From positions 8,214,320-8,278,319 of the forward strand of contig JAKSZU010000018.1 of assembly GCA_026018925.1 (NCBI GenBank): a stretch of 64,000 nt of DNA. Direction: 5' to 3'. The notes beneath the pieces were generated by a model that worked only from the letters and a program-made list of their open reading frames with translations, ran no database searches and was not told the DNA's origin. Made by a program: the position numbers and the translations under genes. This DNA is from Tupaia tana. Its lineage: Eukaryota; Chordata; Mammalia; Scandentia; Tupaiidae. This document shows positions 54,682 to 64,000 of this stretch, piece by piece. The stretch's first letter is position 1. Every line of letters begins with the position of its first letter.

Positions 54682-56228
54682 TTTTTTTTATTTCATATTT
54701 TATACATTCAATCACATTATTATTTGGCTTACAAAATGGATATTTCAACAGGTGAACATTTCTCCCTAGTAGAGTTGATAAAACTACAAAATATCTTCAA
54801 CAGATAATACCACATTTCTTTGTGCCATTAATGCTTTGCCTCCCTATTTTTCTTCTAATTGTCATTCCTCAGACCCTCCTCTTTCACACACACTATATCT
54901 GGTATTTGCATCTATATACTGTGTTTCTATATCCTTTAGTCAATTATTTTCGGTCATGGAGTGTGGACACTCGATACATATTAAGTGGGGACATAACATG
55001 CCTCTTCTTCATAGCCTGGTTTGCTTCACTCAGCAGTAAATCTTCCATATTCATCCACTTCCTGTCAAAAGCCAGGGTTTTGTTGTTTTTCATGGCTAAA
55101 TAGTATTCCATAGAGTATATGTGTCACAGTTTTTCTATCTATTCATCTGTTCGTGGGTATTTGGGTTGTTTCCATGACTTAGCAATTGTGAATAGTGCTG
55201 CAATAAATATCGATGTGTAAGCACTTTTCCAATTAAGTATTCTTCTGTCCTTTGGGTACATACTAAGGAGTGGGATTGCTGGATCATATGGTAGTTCTAT
55301 TTGTAGATTTTGGAGGAATCTCCAAATTGTTCTCCACAGTGGCTGACCAATTTACATTCCCACCAACAGTGTAAGAAAGTTCCCCTTTCACCACACCCTC
55401 CACCAGCACTTATCCTTTTTTGTTTTTTTAATCTTAGTCATTCTGACTGGGGTTAGGTGGTATCTCATTGTTGTTTTGATCTGCTTTTGCCTTACAATGA
55501 GGGATGTTGAGCAGTTTTTCCTATGTCTTTTAGCTATTCCTATGTTATCTTTAGAGAGTGGTTTTTTCAACTCGTTCTCCCATCTTTTAATAGGATTGAT
55601 CGTCTTTTTTTCAGAACAGCTGCTTGAGTTCCTTGTGAATTCTGATTATCAGTCCCTTATCTGACACATAGTTTACAAAAATATTTTCCCATTCTGAGAG
55701 CTGTCTATTCACACTAATTACTGTGACTTTTGCCATGTAGAAACTTCATAGTCTGATGTAATCCCACTTGTCTATTTTGGGGATTATCGACTATGCTTTG
55801 GGGGTCTTATTTAAGAAGTCTTTGCCTCCCCAATGTCTCACAGAGTTTCCCCAGTGTTTTCCAGGAGGAGTTTTATAGTTTGAGGTCTTAGACTTAGATC
55901 TTCGATCTGCTTTGACTTGATTTTTGTCAGAAGTAAGAGTTAGGCATTCAGATTCATCTTTCTGCAAGTGGAAATACAGTTTTTCCAGCACCATTTGCTG
56001 AAGAGGTTTTCCTTTTGCCACTGGATTGACTGGTACCCCTTTGGGTTGTTTCAATAGTCAAAAATCAGTTGACTATATGTTCAGTAATTTATTTCTGGGG
56101 GACTCTATTCTGTTCCATTGTCCATACGGGATCTTTTATGATTCCAGACAAACGTTATGATTGTCTTTCCTAGATCTGTGAAGAACATGTCTGGTACTTT
56201 GATTAGCATTGCATTAAATAAGTAGATT
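54682..56228 (-). mobile_element. 5'-truncated L1: ORF2 C-terminus plus 3' UTR, antisense
   Basis: An antisense poly-A (T run at 54,682-54,691) marks the 3' end; about 250 bp of 3' UTR follows. The ORF2 stop is TAA read from 54,946 to 54,944. Upstream, minus-strand frames give recognisable ORF2 pieces: KDFLNKTPKA (55,791-56,054 frame), QIKTTMRYHLTPVRM (55,388-55,570 frame) and a MEYY..KNNKTL block near 55,080. The pieces lie in different frames with stops between, so the copy is inactive. Endonuclease and most of the reverse transcriptase are absent. Confidence 0.92.
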
Positions 56229-56917
56229 AGGAAGTAACATACACCAGACAAAGTGCTGATGGGAGTGTGCAGACATGGACAAAGTCGATTCTCTCCAGAC
56301 CATGCCCCTGTTCTCATGGCCTTTATGAACTTGAGGAAATTATTTAGGCCCTTCAAGTCAAAATCTGCATTTGTTAAATAGACAACAAATATACCAATCT
56401 TCCAGAGGTGCTAGGAGAACAAACAAGGCCCTACTGTACGGTCCTGGGAATAAAAGATGAGTCTATCTTTGGTGTTCTCCTGACTCCTAATAGGTGATAA
56501 TGAATAGACTCAGGATGCTGATCTTAGATTCCCAGACCTTTATATTGAGTCAAAGAGGAAGCACATACGTTTTGGCAGCTGGCCATGAGATTTTTTTTTC
56601 CCTTAAGAAAATAGAAGGTGATTATTTACGTACCTTTAGGAAGTGAAAATATAGTTAATTTTTTCATCCTTAAATATTTTAATAGAATGCTAGCAAGCTC
56701 ACAGATTTAAGAGGGACAAATGACTAGATGCTTCTCTCTCCTCTCTCTTTTTCTCTTTTATAAATTCCTTTTCTTGGGTTTTTCACAGTGTACTTCACAG
56801 TAATGATACCGGTTTCTAAATGTTGCCATACAACACTTTGTAGTACAATGTTTGCATAGCCCTGACTTACTTAGTGAGCTACTGGGGGTTTGTAATCCTT
56901 CAATAAAGAGTCTCAAG
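56229..56917. other. Unassigned non-coding sequence
   Basis: Nothing recognised. Confidence 0.4.
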
Positions 56918-57145
56918 TAAGGTCTGGATGATAGCACAGCAGTTACACAATGCCCTAAGGTGGAACTCGTATGAGAAGATGCTGAGTTTGCACCCCAAGA
57001 CCTCCCAGTGCACACTGAGCCTGCGTGCACATCCCTGATCTTGGTGGGCTGAGGCTAGGGGTGGAATCACAGCCTAAGGACCCTATTGAGGGTAGCACAC
57101 TCTCTCTCTCACTCTCTCTCATGAAAGCATTTTTTTAAAATATAA
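56918..57145 (+). mobile_element. SINE, family C
   Basis: 'ggtctggatgatagcacagcagttacacaatgcc', 'gtttgcaccccaagacctcccagtgcacac', 'ggtgggctgaggctaggggtgg', 'ggaccctattgaggg', CT repeat, A-rich tail. Confidence 0.75.
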
Positions 57146-57789
57146 ACTAAATGTAGTGAAAAGAGTATTACTATAGGGACCAACCCAAGAGTGGGTTGAG
57201 AATGAAAAGCAAGAGAGTTTCCCCAATTATTGACTGAGAAGTCATATCCATTAGTCCTTAAACTGGTATTTCTGTTCTCTTTCCCAAGCACCACAAGTGT
57301 GATATGAAAAGATGTGAAACAGGGAGACCTTCCATTATATAACTGCCTAAGTTCTGACATCTCTGCCTACACTTTTTTCTAGCTTGCACTCTGTGGACAC
57401 CTATCTGGTATGCTGGGACTCTGCTGCAAACCAGCTCCACCTCTGTGAGCCTATGGTCCCTTCATCATGAAGCTAGAAGGAGGCGTCCAGGGTGAAGGTC
57501 TGACAATGAGCCAATATGAAACTACCCATTCACTCAATGGACAATTCTGAGCACTTTCTGAGGTTGTATACCACCCACCCAAGGTCAAGAACAGCCTAAA
57601 AGCCAAGTCTGAATGCAGATTCTCTACCCCCAGAACAATAGGTAAAAGCTGTGAAACTAATTCATCAAAGGATACTGCTGCCCTAACAATCTTTGAATCC
57701 TGTTATTTACTTAATCCTTGAGCTGAAGAGGTATAGATGAGTGCCGATAGCTGATACTAGTTGTCTTCCACAACCTCAACTTACATTAA
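57146..57789. other. Unassigned non-coding sequence
   Basis: Nothing recognised. Confidence 0.4.
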
Positions 57790-58015
57790 TAATACCTTTG
57801 GCATTCATTGAGTCTTAAAGATTTTGCATTCATTAGCTTGTTTAGTCATTAAAACACCTCTAAATGCTTGGTACCGATATCATTCCCATTTCATACAATA
57901 GATGAGAAAATTGAGAAGCAAAGAGATTAAGTAACTTGGTCAATATCACACAGGCAGTAACAATCAGACTCTGAGACTTAAACTGGGTCTGTGTGCCTTC
58001 AGTGTTACGATTCTA
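57790..58015 (-). mobile_element. MIR SINE, antisense, nearly full length
   Basis: 'ggcattcattgagtcttaaagattttgc', 'gatgagaaaattgagaagcaaagagattaagtaacttggtcaatatcacacaggcagtaac', 'ctctgagacttaaactgggtctg' follow antisense MIR from tail to head. Confidence 0.9.
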
Positions 58016-59422
58016 CAAAAAGTATGTGTTACAGTTTCTGTCAGAGAAAATGTAGTCCATATGGTCACCAAATTATCCACTGTAGAGTCCTAGAACTCAT
58101 CTTGTTCTTTATAAATGGAAGAGACTTGTCTGTTTATCTGTTTTGGGAATAAGTTTCATGAGGTACTGATTACTAATGAACTTGGTAGTTCTGTGGTTTT
58201 GTCACTAGTCAATGTCTCTCTTGAATCTGGTCCCTTCTACCCACTCTACCTAGAAGAAAGGATGATCATCAGGTTACAAGCTCTGGAGCCCTCACCATGA
58301 ACACAGTGTGGAGCCATGGAGACAGCCCAGGGACCGTTTGGCAGGGAGGGCCACATGGTCATGGCCAATGCTTGCACTCGAGTAGAGTGATTGGCAATCA
58401 GTTGGGAGTGATTACATATTGTTTCTTGCCGATGGGCACGAGGGAGTACTGATGGGATAATGAGATGCAGCTGATGAAAAAATCACTGCTGACTGGTGCC
58501 AGTGAGCAGTTAGCACAGCCCCCAGTGCTCCAGCCTCGTCCTCTCACCGCAAAGGCCAGGAGCAAATCGGAACATTTTAATGCTGAGCCACCCCACCCTG
58601 CCAGGGAAATGGACTGGAGGATCCACTAGTTCAGTATCAGGTAATTGAATAAGAACAGGATACAGGGGCTTCCCCTGGACAAGCCATGAAGTCTACCAGG
58701 CTGAGGCTCCAAATCACTTTCCTGAAAGGAGTGGGCAGCCCCTGGACCGATAGCCCGAGGAAAGAACTGATACAGGGCAACAAAGGATGGTCCTTTTATC
58801 TTGCATAGCCCCAAAGCAATGGGTTCCTTTGATTCTGTGCATTACCTGTGCAGAGCTGGGGAGTGACATGAGTGTTTTTCTCACTGTGCTCAGTGAGAGA
58901 ATCCGTTTAAACTATCTTTCCATGGACCAGTTCGCTAAGGGCCACCTTGAGCCCTGTTTACCCTTCTGTTGTCAGGAAAAACAGCTGTTTGCTCAAATTG
59001 AGGTCTCCTTCTTCCATGACAGTCATCGCTCCCTCCCCAGTAAGAGATAATGGGTTTGAATTTCCCAAGTAGATAGGGGCTGCTCAGATCTTCACTCTCT
59101 TTGTAAAGGCCCCTGATAACCCAGAGTGGTGTTCCCAAGAAAGGTACTATGACTCAGCCTTCAAACTCAATTACATTCCCCATGGACATGCAGAAAGTTC
59201 CCTAATAAATGAACTTGTTAAGCACGCAGCTCTGGCTCCAGACCTTTAGCCCAGTTTCTTTACGTACCATTTCTATCTACTACATTTGGCCTCCCATGTG
59301 TCTGACCAACCCACTAGACCCATTTATAATAAAGAAGGGGGAATTTGTCCAAAGAGTGGCTAGTGAATACCTATGAAAAAATAAAATAGCTCAAATAGTT
59401 GAAGTGAGTCAAACCCTTGGTT
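58016..59422. other. Unassigned unique sequence
   Basis: No repeat named in about 1.4 kb. 58,290-58,620 is moderately GC-rich and repeat-free. Frames on both strands lack known domains. Confidence 0.4.
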
Positions 59423-59436
59423 AAACTGTTAGTTTT

Positions 59437-59696
59437 CTTTTTTTGGAGAGGTTTTTGCTATAGGGTGCGTGTGCTCGCCAGACAGACAGGAAGAGACAGA
59501 GAGACAGAAAGCGAGAAATCACCCCCCAGGTGGGATGGCCACGCCACAATCCCTTATCCTCCATTTTCCTCTCGGGATCTTGGGCACGCACGCACACGCA
59601 CCCAGTGTCAGTTTAAGCTACTGGGTCTGGGACGCGAACCGCAGTCGACTACATGGGAGTCCAGCCACATAGCCATTACGCTAACTGCTGGTCCCA
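59437..59696 (-). mobile_element. tRNA-type SINE, family A, antisense, young
   Basis: 'gctatagggtgcgtgtgctcgcca', 'gaaagcgagaaatcaccccccagg', 'ctctcgggatcttgggcacgcacgc', 'ggtctgggacgcgaaccgcagtcgac', 'gctaactgctggtccc'. Perfect 14-bp duplication AAACTGTTAGTTTT at 59,423-59,436 and 59,697-59,710. Confidence 0.96.
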
Positions 59697-59810
59697 AAAC
59701 TGTTAGTTTTGTTAATAGCTTATAATACTACTTTTTAATTGTTATCATTTTGAGAATATTGCATTAATAGGTTCATGGCAAGTAGGAAGAAATAATGCAG
59801 AGAGAGCCCA

Positions 59811-60138
59811 TGTAGACTTTTCCCCATTCCCACCAGTTATAACATCTTGGAAAATGATAGTATCATATCACAGCTAGGATTTTGACACCGATAAGATCCG
59901 CCGATTCTCAGCTATCCCATTTTATGCATTAGATCCATGCAAATTTAGCACCTCTGTACACAGAAAGGTCCCATCCCCACAAGAACACTGTATGCTGCCT
60001 TCTTTAAATCCCTTCTCCCTGACCAGTCCTTAACTCCTGGCAACCACTATCTGTTTTCCATTTCTATAATTTTCTCACTTCAAGAATGTTATATAAATGG
60101 AATCATATAGTATGACCTTTGGGCTTTTAGTTCTTGTC
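59811..60138 (-). mobile_element. L1M-type 3' UTR fragment, antisense
   Basis: 'ctgaccagtccttaactcctggcaaccactatctgttttccatttctataattttctcacttcaagaatgttatataaatggaatcatatagtatgacctttggg' (60,019-60,123) is a widespread antisense L1M 3' UTR stretch. Its first 194 bp reappear inverted at 63,721-63,916. Confidence 0.8.
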
Positions 60139-60985
60139 TTCTTTTTTTTTTCTTTTTTTTTATTATCATCATAATCTTCTTTATATTACATTGGATTGCA
60201 TATAATTTTACAGTGTATTACATTGCTTTTTCAAAAGGGAATGCCATGCATATCAGTCAATACAGAGACATTAATCTCCCCACTTCATCATTCAATATCT
60301 TTTCTATGTTTTTCCCAATCATTATTATTATTCTAATTATTTTTGAAACAGTCAATCACTATTTCTCATTTTGCTTGTAAAAAGACTTTACCCATCATGA
60401 AATACTTCTCAGACCAATCCAGCTGAGAATACTATACATGTCATCATCAACAGGTAATAAGCCATATCTGTTTCTCACTAACGTCCTGCCTCTCTATTGT
60501 TCTCTTGCTATCTTTCTCTATCCTCTTGTCTTCACCCCCTCATTCCACACTGTCCTATTCTCATTAAGTACCTTCACTGCTTTTATGTCCTCCAATTTTT
60601 TGCTCTCTACCATAGAGTGCGGATAGTCGGTATATATTGAGTGGATACATACCATATCTTTCTTTCATAGCCTGGCTTACTTCACTCAGCAATAGATCCT
60701 CCATATCTGACCACTTTCTATCAAATTCCAGGGTCTTGTTATTTTTTATGGCTGAGTAGTATTCCATAGAGTATATATACCACACTTTTCCAATCCATTC
60801 ATCAGTTTGTGGACATTTAGGCTGGTTCCATGTCTTGGCAATTGTGAATAATGCTGCAATAAACATTGATGTGCAAGCACTTTTCTGACTGAGCGTTCTC
60901 CTATCTTTCGGGTAAATACCCAGAAGCGGGATTGCTGGGTCAAATGGTAGTTCTATTTGTAGATCTTTGAGGAACCTCCATATTC
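60139..60985 (-). mobile_element. 5'-truncated L1: ORF2 C-terminus plus long 3' UTR, antisense
   Basis: T runs at 60,140-60,161 are its antisense poly-A. A minus-strand frame (60,564-60,866, 100 codons) gives the ORF2 C-terminus, with FIAALFTIAKTWNQPKCP and a MEYYSAIKNNKTLEFDRKW block. It then runs about ten residues past the stop of the 54.7-kb copy. The 3' UTR is about 400 bp and unlike that of the other copy, so the two belong to different L1 subtypes. The element landed next to, probably within, older L1M sequence. Confidence 0.92.
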
Positions 60986-62299
60986 TTCTCCAATAATTTT
61001 GAAATTTTTTACATTATTTTTTCACATGCTATTTTGCTCTGGTCTCTCCAGTCTCTCTCTTTCCTCCTTCTGCTACTTTAATCACATGTATATTAGGCTA
61101 CTTGATACAGTCCCTCATGTCACAGAGAATTTACTCAACTTTGTTAATGGTCTAGAATAACCTTTTATCCAAGAAGGTAATTCTCAAATATTTTGGCCTC
61201 ATAACGTCTTCATGCACATTCTATTTATCTACAATAATTACAACTTTATAAATTAAACTACATTTTAAAATATACTATATATTAATTTATCTGAAGTGTC
61301 CATAAGAAGCCCATCACGCAAAAACATGACATGTTTCATAAAAAGTAACTGTACCTTCACAAATTAAGCAGTAGGGTTTTATTTTATATATAGGCCGATT
61401 TCTTTACAATGGCTTACAAGATGGGCATTGGAACCACATATCTACTTTTACATTTAATCTGTTGTAATGTTTTAAGACAATTTAGGATCTTCTTTGAAGC
61501 CACACCAAACTTGACAAGTGATCATTTCTTCGAGGTTAATGGTAATGTACAATATGAAACCATACTGATTAATTTTCCATGCTCTATCACATTAAAACCT
61601 ATCAGTTTCTCTCATATCTGGAGTAGATATTTAATTCATACGTAACTTTGTAGCATCATGTCAGAAAAGCACCACCATGGTCTAGAACTCCATCTCTGTC
61701 TCCTCAATTCTGCTGGATAGCATTCTTTGGTCCTGTCTCCCCATTCTTGAGTCATCAGAAATCATGACGTACATCTTTTTTTGTTTTCTATGCAAAAATG
61801 CATCATAACTTTTCTGACAATCCAACATATTATAGAGAAATGTGTCCAGGAATGAAGTCAATATACTCCTGAGATGCTGCTTAAACAATGCCTAAAAATA
61901 ATTATTACATATACTTTTGTCTAATTTTATAGTGGAAGGACTTTCCTTATTTATGCCAGAATCAATATATTTTTAGTAGCAGATATTGATACCTATAGAT
62001 AAACAAGACAATATCTCCGTCCATCTCCATTTTGGGTTCTTTTCCTTTAAAAGAACCAGTCTCTACAAAGACATACTCCACAGTTTTCTGAAAGCCTTTG
62101 TAATTATTCTCTTATTCTGTTTCCATCACATGGTTTTCATTTTCAGGGTCAGAATACAGTGGCTGGCCCAGGGTCATGGAGCCAGGTCAGGCCTGCTGTG
62201 TGGAGTTGAGGAAGCTAGCCCAGGTGTTTCACTGTTTAAGAATAGACCATTCTTACATGCTCGTCGAAGTGAGTTTATAGGCCAGTTTTCTCTACAAAC
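60986..62299. other. AT-rich unassigned sequence, L1M-like at its start
   Basis: 60,986-61,140 ('ccttctgctactttaatcacatgtatattaggctacttgatac') resembles old L1 3' sequence and may continue the L1M fragment broken by the L1 insertion. The rest is unassigned. Confidence 0.4.
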
Positions 62300-62480
62300 A
62301 GCTGAATGGGGGTGACCGGCAAGGCTGACAAGCATCGATTGAGCCCTGCCTCAGACCAGGTTGCCATGCTAAGCCTGAGAACACGGAGTTGAAGACAGAC
62401 GTGAGTCGTGACCTCAGGCAGTGGACACACTGGAACATAATTTTGACGCACCTAGATTTATTCACTCAGTCAACACAGTT
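62300..62480 (-). mobile_element. L2-like 3' end, antisense
   Basis: 'gcatcgattgagccctgcctcagaccaggttgccatgctaagcc' and 'cctcaggcagtggacacactggaa' loosely follow the antisense L2 terminus. Confidence 0.45.
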
Positions 62481-62764
62481 GTGTTTGGACTAGAGAACCA
62501 TTTCCTCACCAGCAAAAAGGGCATTAATAACCCCTTACTCCCGTGGGAGCTGGAACTGGCTTGTGCTGACATGGGAAGGTAGATGATTAAATTTTCAAGA
62601 ATTTTGCAGGCCAGTTGTTAAGCATGGTCATTATTAAAGATTAAATTATACAGTTTTCTTCTTTTGCTAATCAGAATTATTTTAAGCAACATTTTTCCTT
62701 TTGTAATTACAAAAGACAAGGCTTTATGTTGTCAAATAATTCAAACAATATACATATAATGCAG

Positions 62765-63255
62765 GGGTCTGGGGTGACATTGGTAATGTCAGAATACCTG
62801 CGTTTCCATCTATGCTTCCTCCTTCTCTTTCTTTTTTTTGGAGAGGTTTTTGCTATAGGGCCCATGCGTTCACCGGAAAGACAGAGAGAAACAGAGAGAC
62901 AACAAGCAAGAATAACCCCTTGGGGGATGGCCATACTGCAATCCCCTCTCCTCCATTCTCCTCTCGGGATCTTGGGCATGCACACACATGTACCCGGCGT
63001 GAATTTAAGCCACTGAGTCCGGGACTCAAATCGTGGTCGACTACGTAGGAGTCCAGCGACATAGCCATTATGCCATCTGCTGGTCCCATGCTTCTTCCTT
63101 CTTCTATGGCCTTGGGAAGCAACTTTTCCATGTCTGTTGCTTTTAAGATAACATAGATAGCATAAGAAATTCACTCATAGGGTTTTTGTGACAATTAAGT
63201 GAGAGGATACGTGTAAAGCATTTAAGGAGAGTGCCTGGCTATATAAGAGTTAGTA
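62765..63255 (+). mobile_element. MIR SINE split by an A SINE
   Basis: 'cagaatacctgcgtttccatc' before the SINE; 'tatggccttgggaagcaacttttcc', 'gggtttttgtgacaattaagtgagaggatacgtgtaaagcatttaaggagagtgcctggc' after it. The order is normal for MIR. Confidence 0.85.
62827..63087 (-). mobile_element. tRNA-type SINE, family A, antisense
   Basis: 'gctatagggcccatgcgttcacc', 'aagaataaccccttgggggatgg', 'ctctcgggatcttgggcatgc', 'gtccgggactcaaatcgtggtcgactac', 'catctgctggtccc'. 15-bp duplication with one mismatch, ATGCTTCCTCCTTCT at 62,812-62,826 and ATGCTTCTTCCTTCT at 63,088-63,102. Confidence 0.94.
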
Positions 63256-63720
63256 ATTGCTCAGTACTTATGACCATCATCATCACTTTATTATTAGAGA
63301 GCCTTAATTAATTATAAAATGTTGAATCACTTTTGTCACATAATAAATGCCCAACAAACTAGCTATTATCTTTAAGTATATAAGGTGAAAATTCTCACAC
63401 CACAACCTCCAGAGGTAATCACAGTGAACATTATTGTGAACATGGATATGTAGATACATATGTGTTTATGGTTTTAAGTAAAAATGAGATTACAGTACTT
63501 ACATTGTTTAGCAACTTTCTATTTCACTTAAACTATAAAAACTGTCTCCCCACAGAGCAGGAGCACTCACTGGTTGGCGTTGCTTCTTGGTATGCTAAGG
63601 CCACATGGGAGGCCCAGGTTTGATTACTGGATGATTCTAAAAACCAGGTGGCTTTAAAGATAATTATGGTTATTCTTTGATACCACACCAAACTTGGTGA
63701 TAGTTCCCTAGAGATGCCTT
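63256..63720. other. AT-rich unassigned sequence
   Basis: Nothing recognised. Confidence 0.4.
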
Positions 63721-63916
63721 GAAGAAGGCAGCGTATGGTGTTCTTGTGGGGATGGGACATTGCTGTATACAGAGGTGATGAGTTTGCATGGAACTAATAA
63801 GTGAAGTGGGATAGCTGAGAATCAGTGGAGCATATCAATGTCAATATCCTGGCTATAATATGCTACTATCATTTTCCAAGATGTTATGACTGACAGAAAT
63901 GGGATAAAGTCTACAT
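63721..63916 (+). mobile_element. L1M-type 3' UTR fragment, sense
   Basis: Reverse complement of 59,811-60,004 at roughly 80% identity by eye. Shared blocks include GTTCTTGTGGGGATGGGAC, GATAGCTGAGAATC and ATCATTTTCCAAGATGTTAT. Confidence 0.85.
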
Positions 63917-64000
63917 GTGTGTGCCTATAATCCCAGCTACTCAGGAACTGAGGCAGAGGGATCATGACACAGTGAAACTCTATCTATAAAAACCCGACCT
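63917..64000 (+). mobile_element. 7SL-derived (Alu-like) SINE, truncated, cut by the window edge
   Basis: TGTGCCTATAATCCCAGCTA, CTCAGGAACTGAGGCAGAGG, then GATCATGACACAGTGAAACT and CTATCTATAAAAA: sense 7SL Alu domain. It lacks the same central block (about 35 bp) as the second monomer at 14,330-14,411. Its 5' end abuts the L1M fragment. Confidence 0.88.

Noticed and set aside
24018..63087. Recurring blocks of about 260 bp at irregular spacing, checked as a possible repeat array or CRISPR-like system
   Set aside because: The copies are dispersed, in both orientations, individually flanked by target-site duplications and A tails: retroposons, not an array.
62707..63174. 155-codon minus-strand frame with Arg/Lys-rich parts
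   Set aside because: Reads through the A SINE (sense of the element) and its tail. The recurrent ESRTQWLKFTPGT-like peptides in several frames across the window are all the same SINE.

Overview
The window reads as nuclear DNA of a placental mammal. It is AT-rich and CpG-poor outside one short island, and it is dominated by decayed interspersed repeats: MIR and L2 relics, MER5A, MaLR-type LTR fragments, and old and younger L1. No exon, protein-coding gene or functional RNA gene could be supported. Every long open frame examined is an accidental frame, a repeat, or a simple-sequence translation. The simplest reading is intergenic or deep intronic sequence, with one credible promoter near the left end.

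The lineage is best judged from the SINEs. Two elements (14,318-14,518 and 63,917 to the window end) are 7SL-derived and Alu-like, which is known only from Euarchontoglires. Some 20 further elements belong to three tRNA-type or unassigned SINE families, called A, B and C here. I do not recognise them as human, mouse, rat, rabbit or tree-shrew families. Colugo (Dermoptera) is a possible source, but that is a low-confidence inference. Family A (10 good copies) has an intact pol III B box and several perfect 9-16 bp target-site duplications, so it was active fairly recently. Families B and C are mostly older.

Layout. 0-2.9 kb: a MIR, then a CpG-rich promoter with two inverted CCAAT boxes and a GC box (1,640-1,925), followed by a homopyrimidine tract of about 120 bp. 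2.9-12 kb: unique sequence with MIR/L2/MER5A relics, a B SINE and an L1M 3' end carrying a 38-A run. 12-16 kb: C, B, old A, dimeric 7SL and young A SINEs. 16-21 kb: mostly unassigned, with a perfect 14-bp CRE palindrome. 21-26 kb: an LTR-like relic with two nested SINEs, and an old antisense L1 split by an A and a C SINE. 26-42 kb: A SINEs, two L2 blocks, many MIRs and an MLT1-type LTR. 42-50 kb: a MER5A split by an A SINE, a homeodomain-site cluster, a CAC/CAT repeat of about 350 bp, several SINEs and an L1 fragment. 50-64 kb: MIR/L2 relics, an LTR-like relic with an A SINE, two antisense L1 ORF2 3' ends of different subtypes, an inverted pair of L1M 3' fragments, two A SINEs and a truncated 7SL SINE at the edge.

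The notable material is therefore the transposon stratigraphy, one possible bidirectional NF-Y promoter, and a few compact regulatory or hairpin motifs. I found no operon-like, CRISPR or other multi-gene system. Repeat boundaries are read by eye and may be off by 10-30 bp. Family names come from remembered consensus patterns, not from a search.
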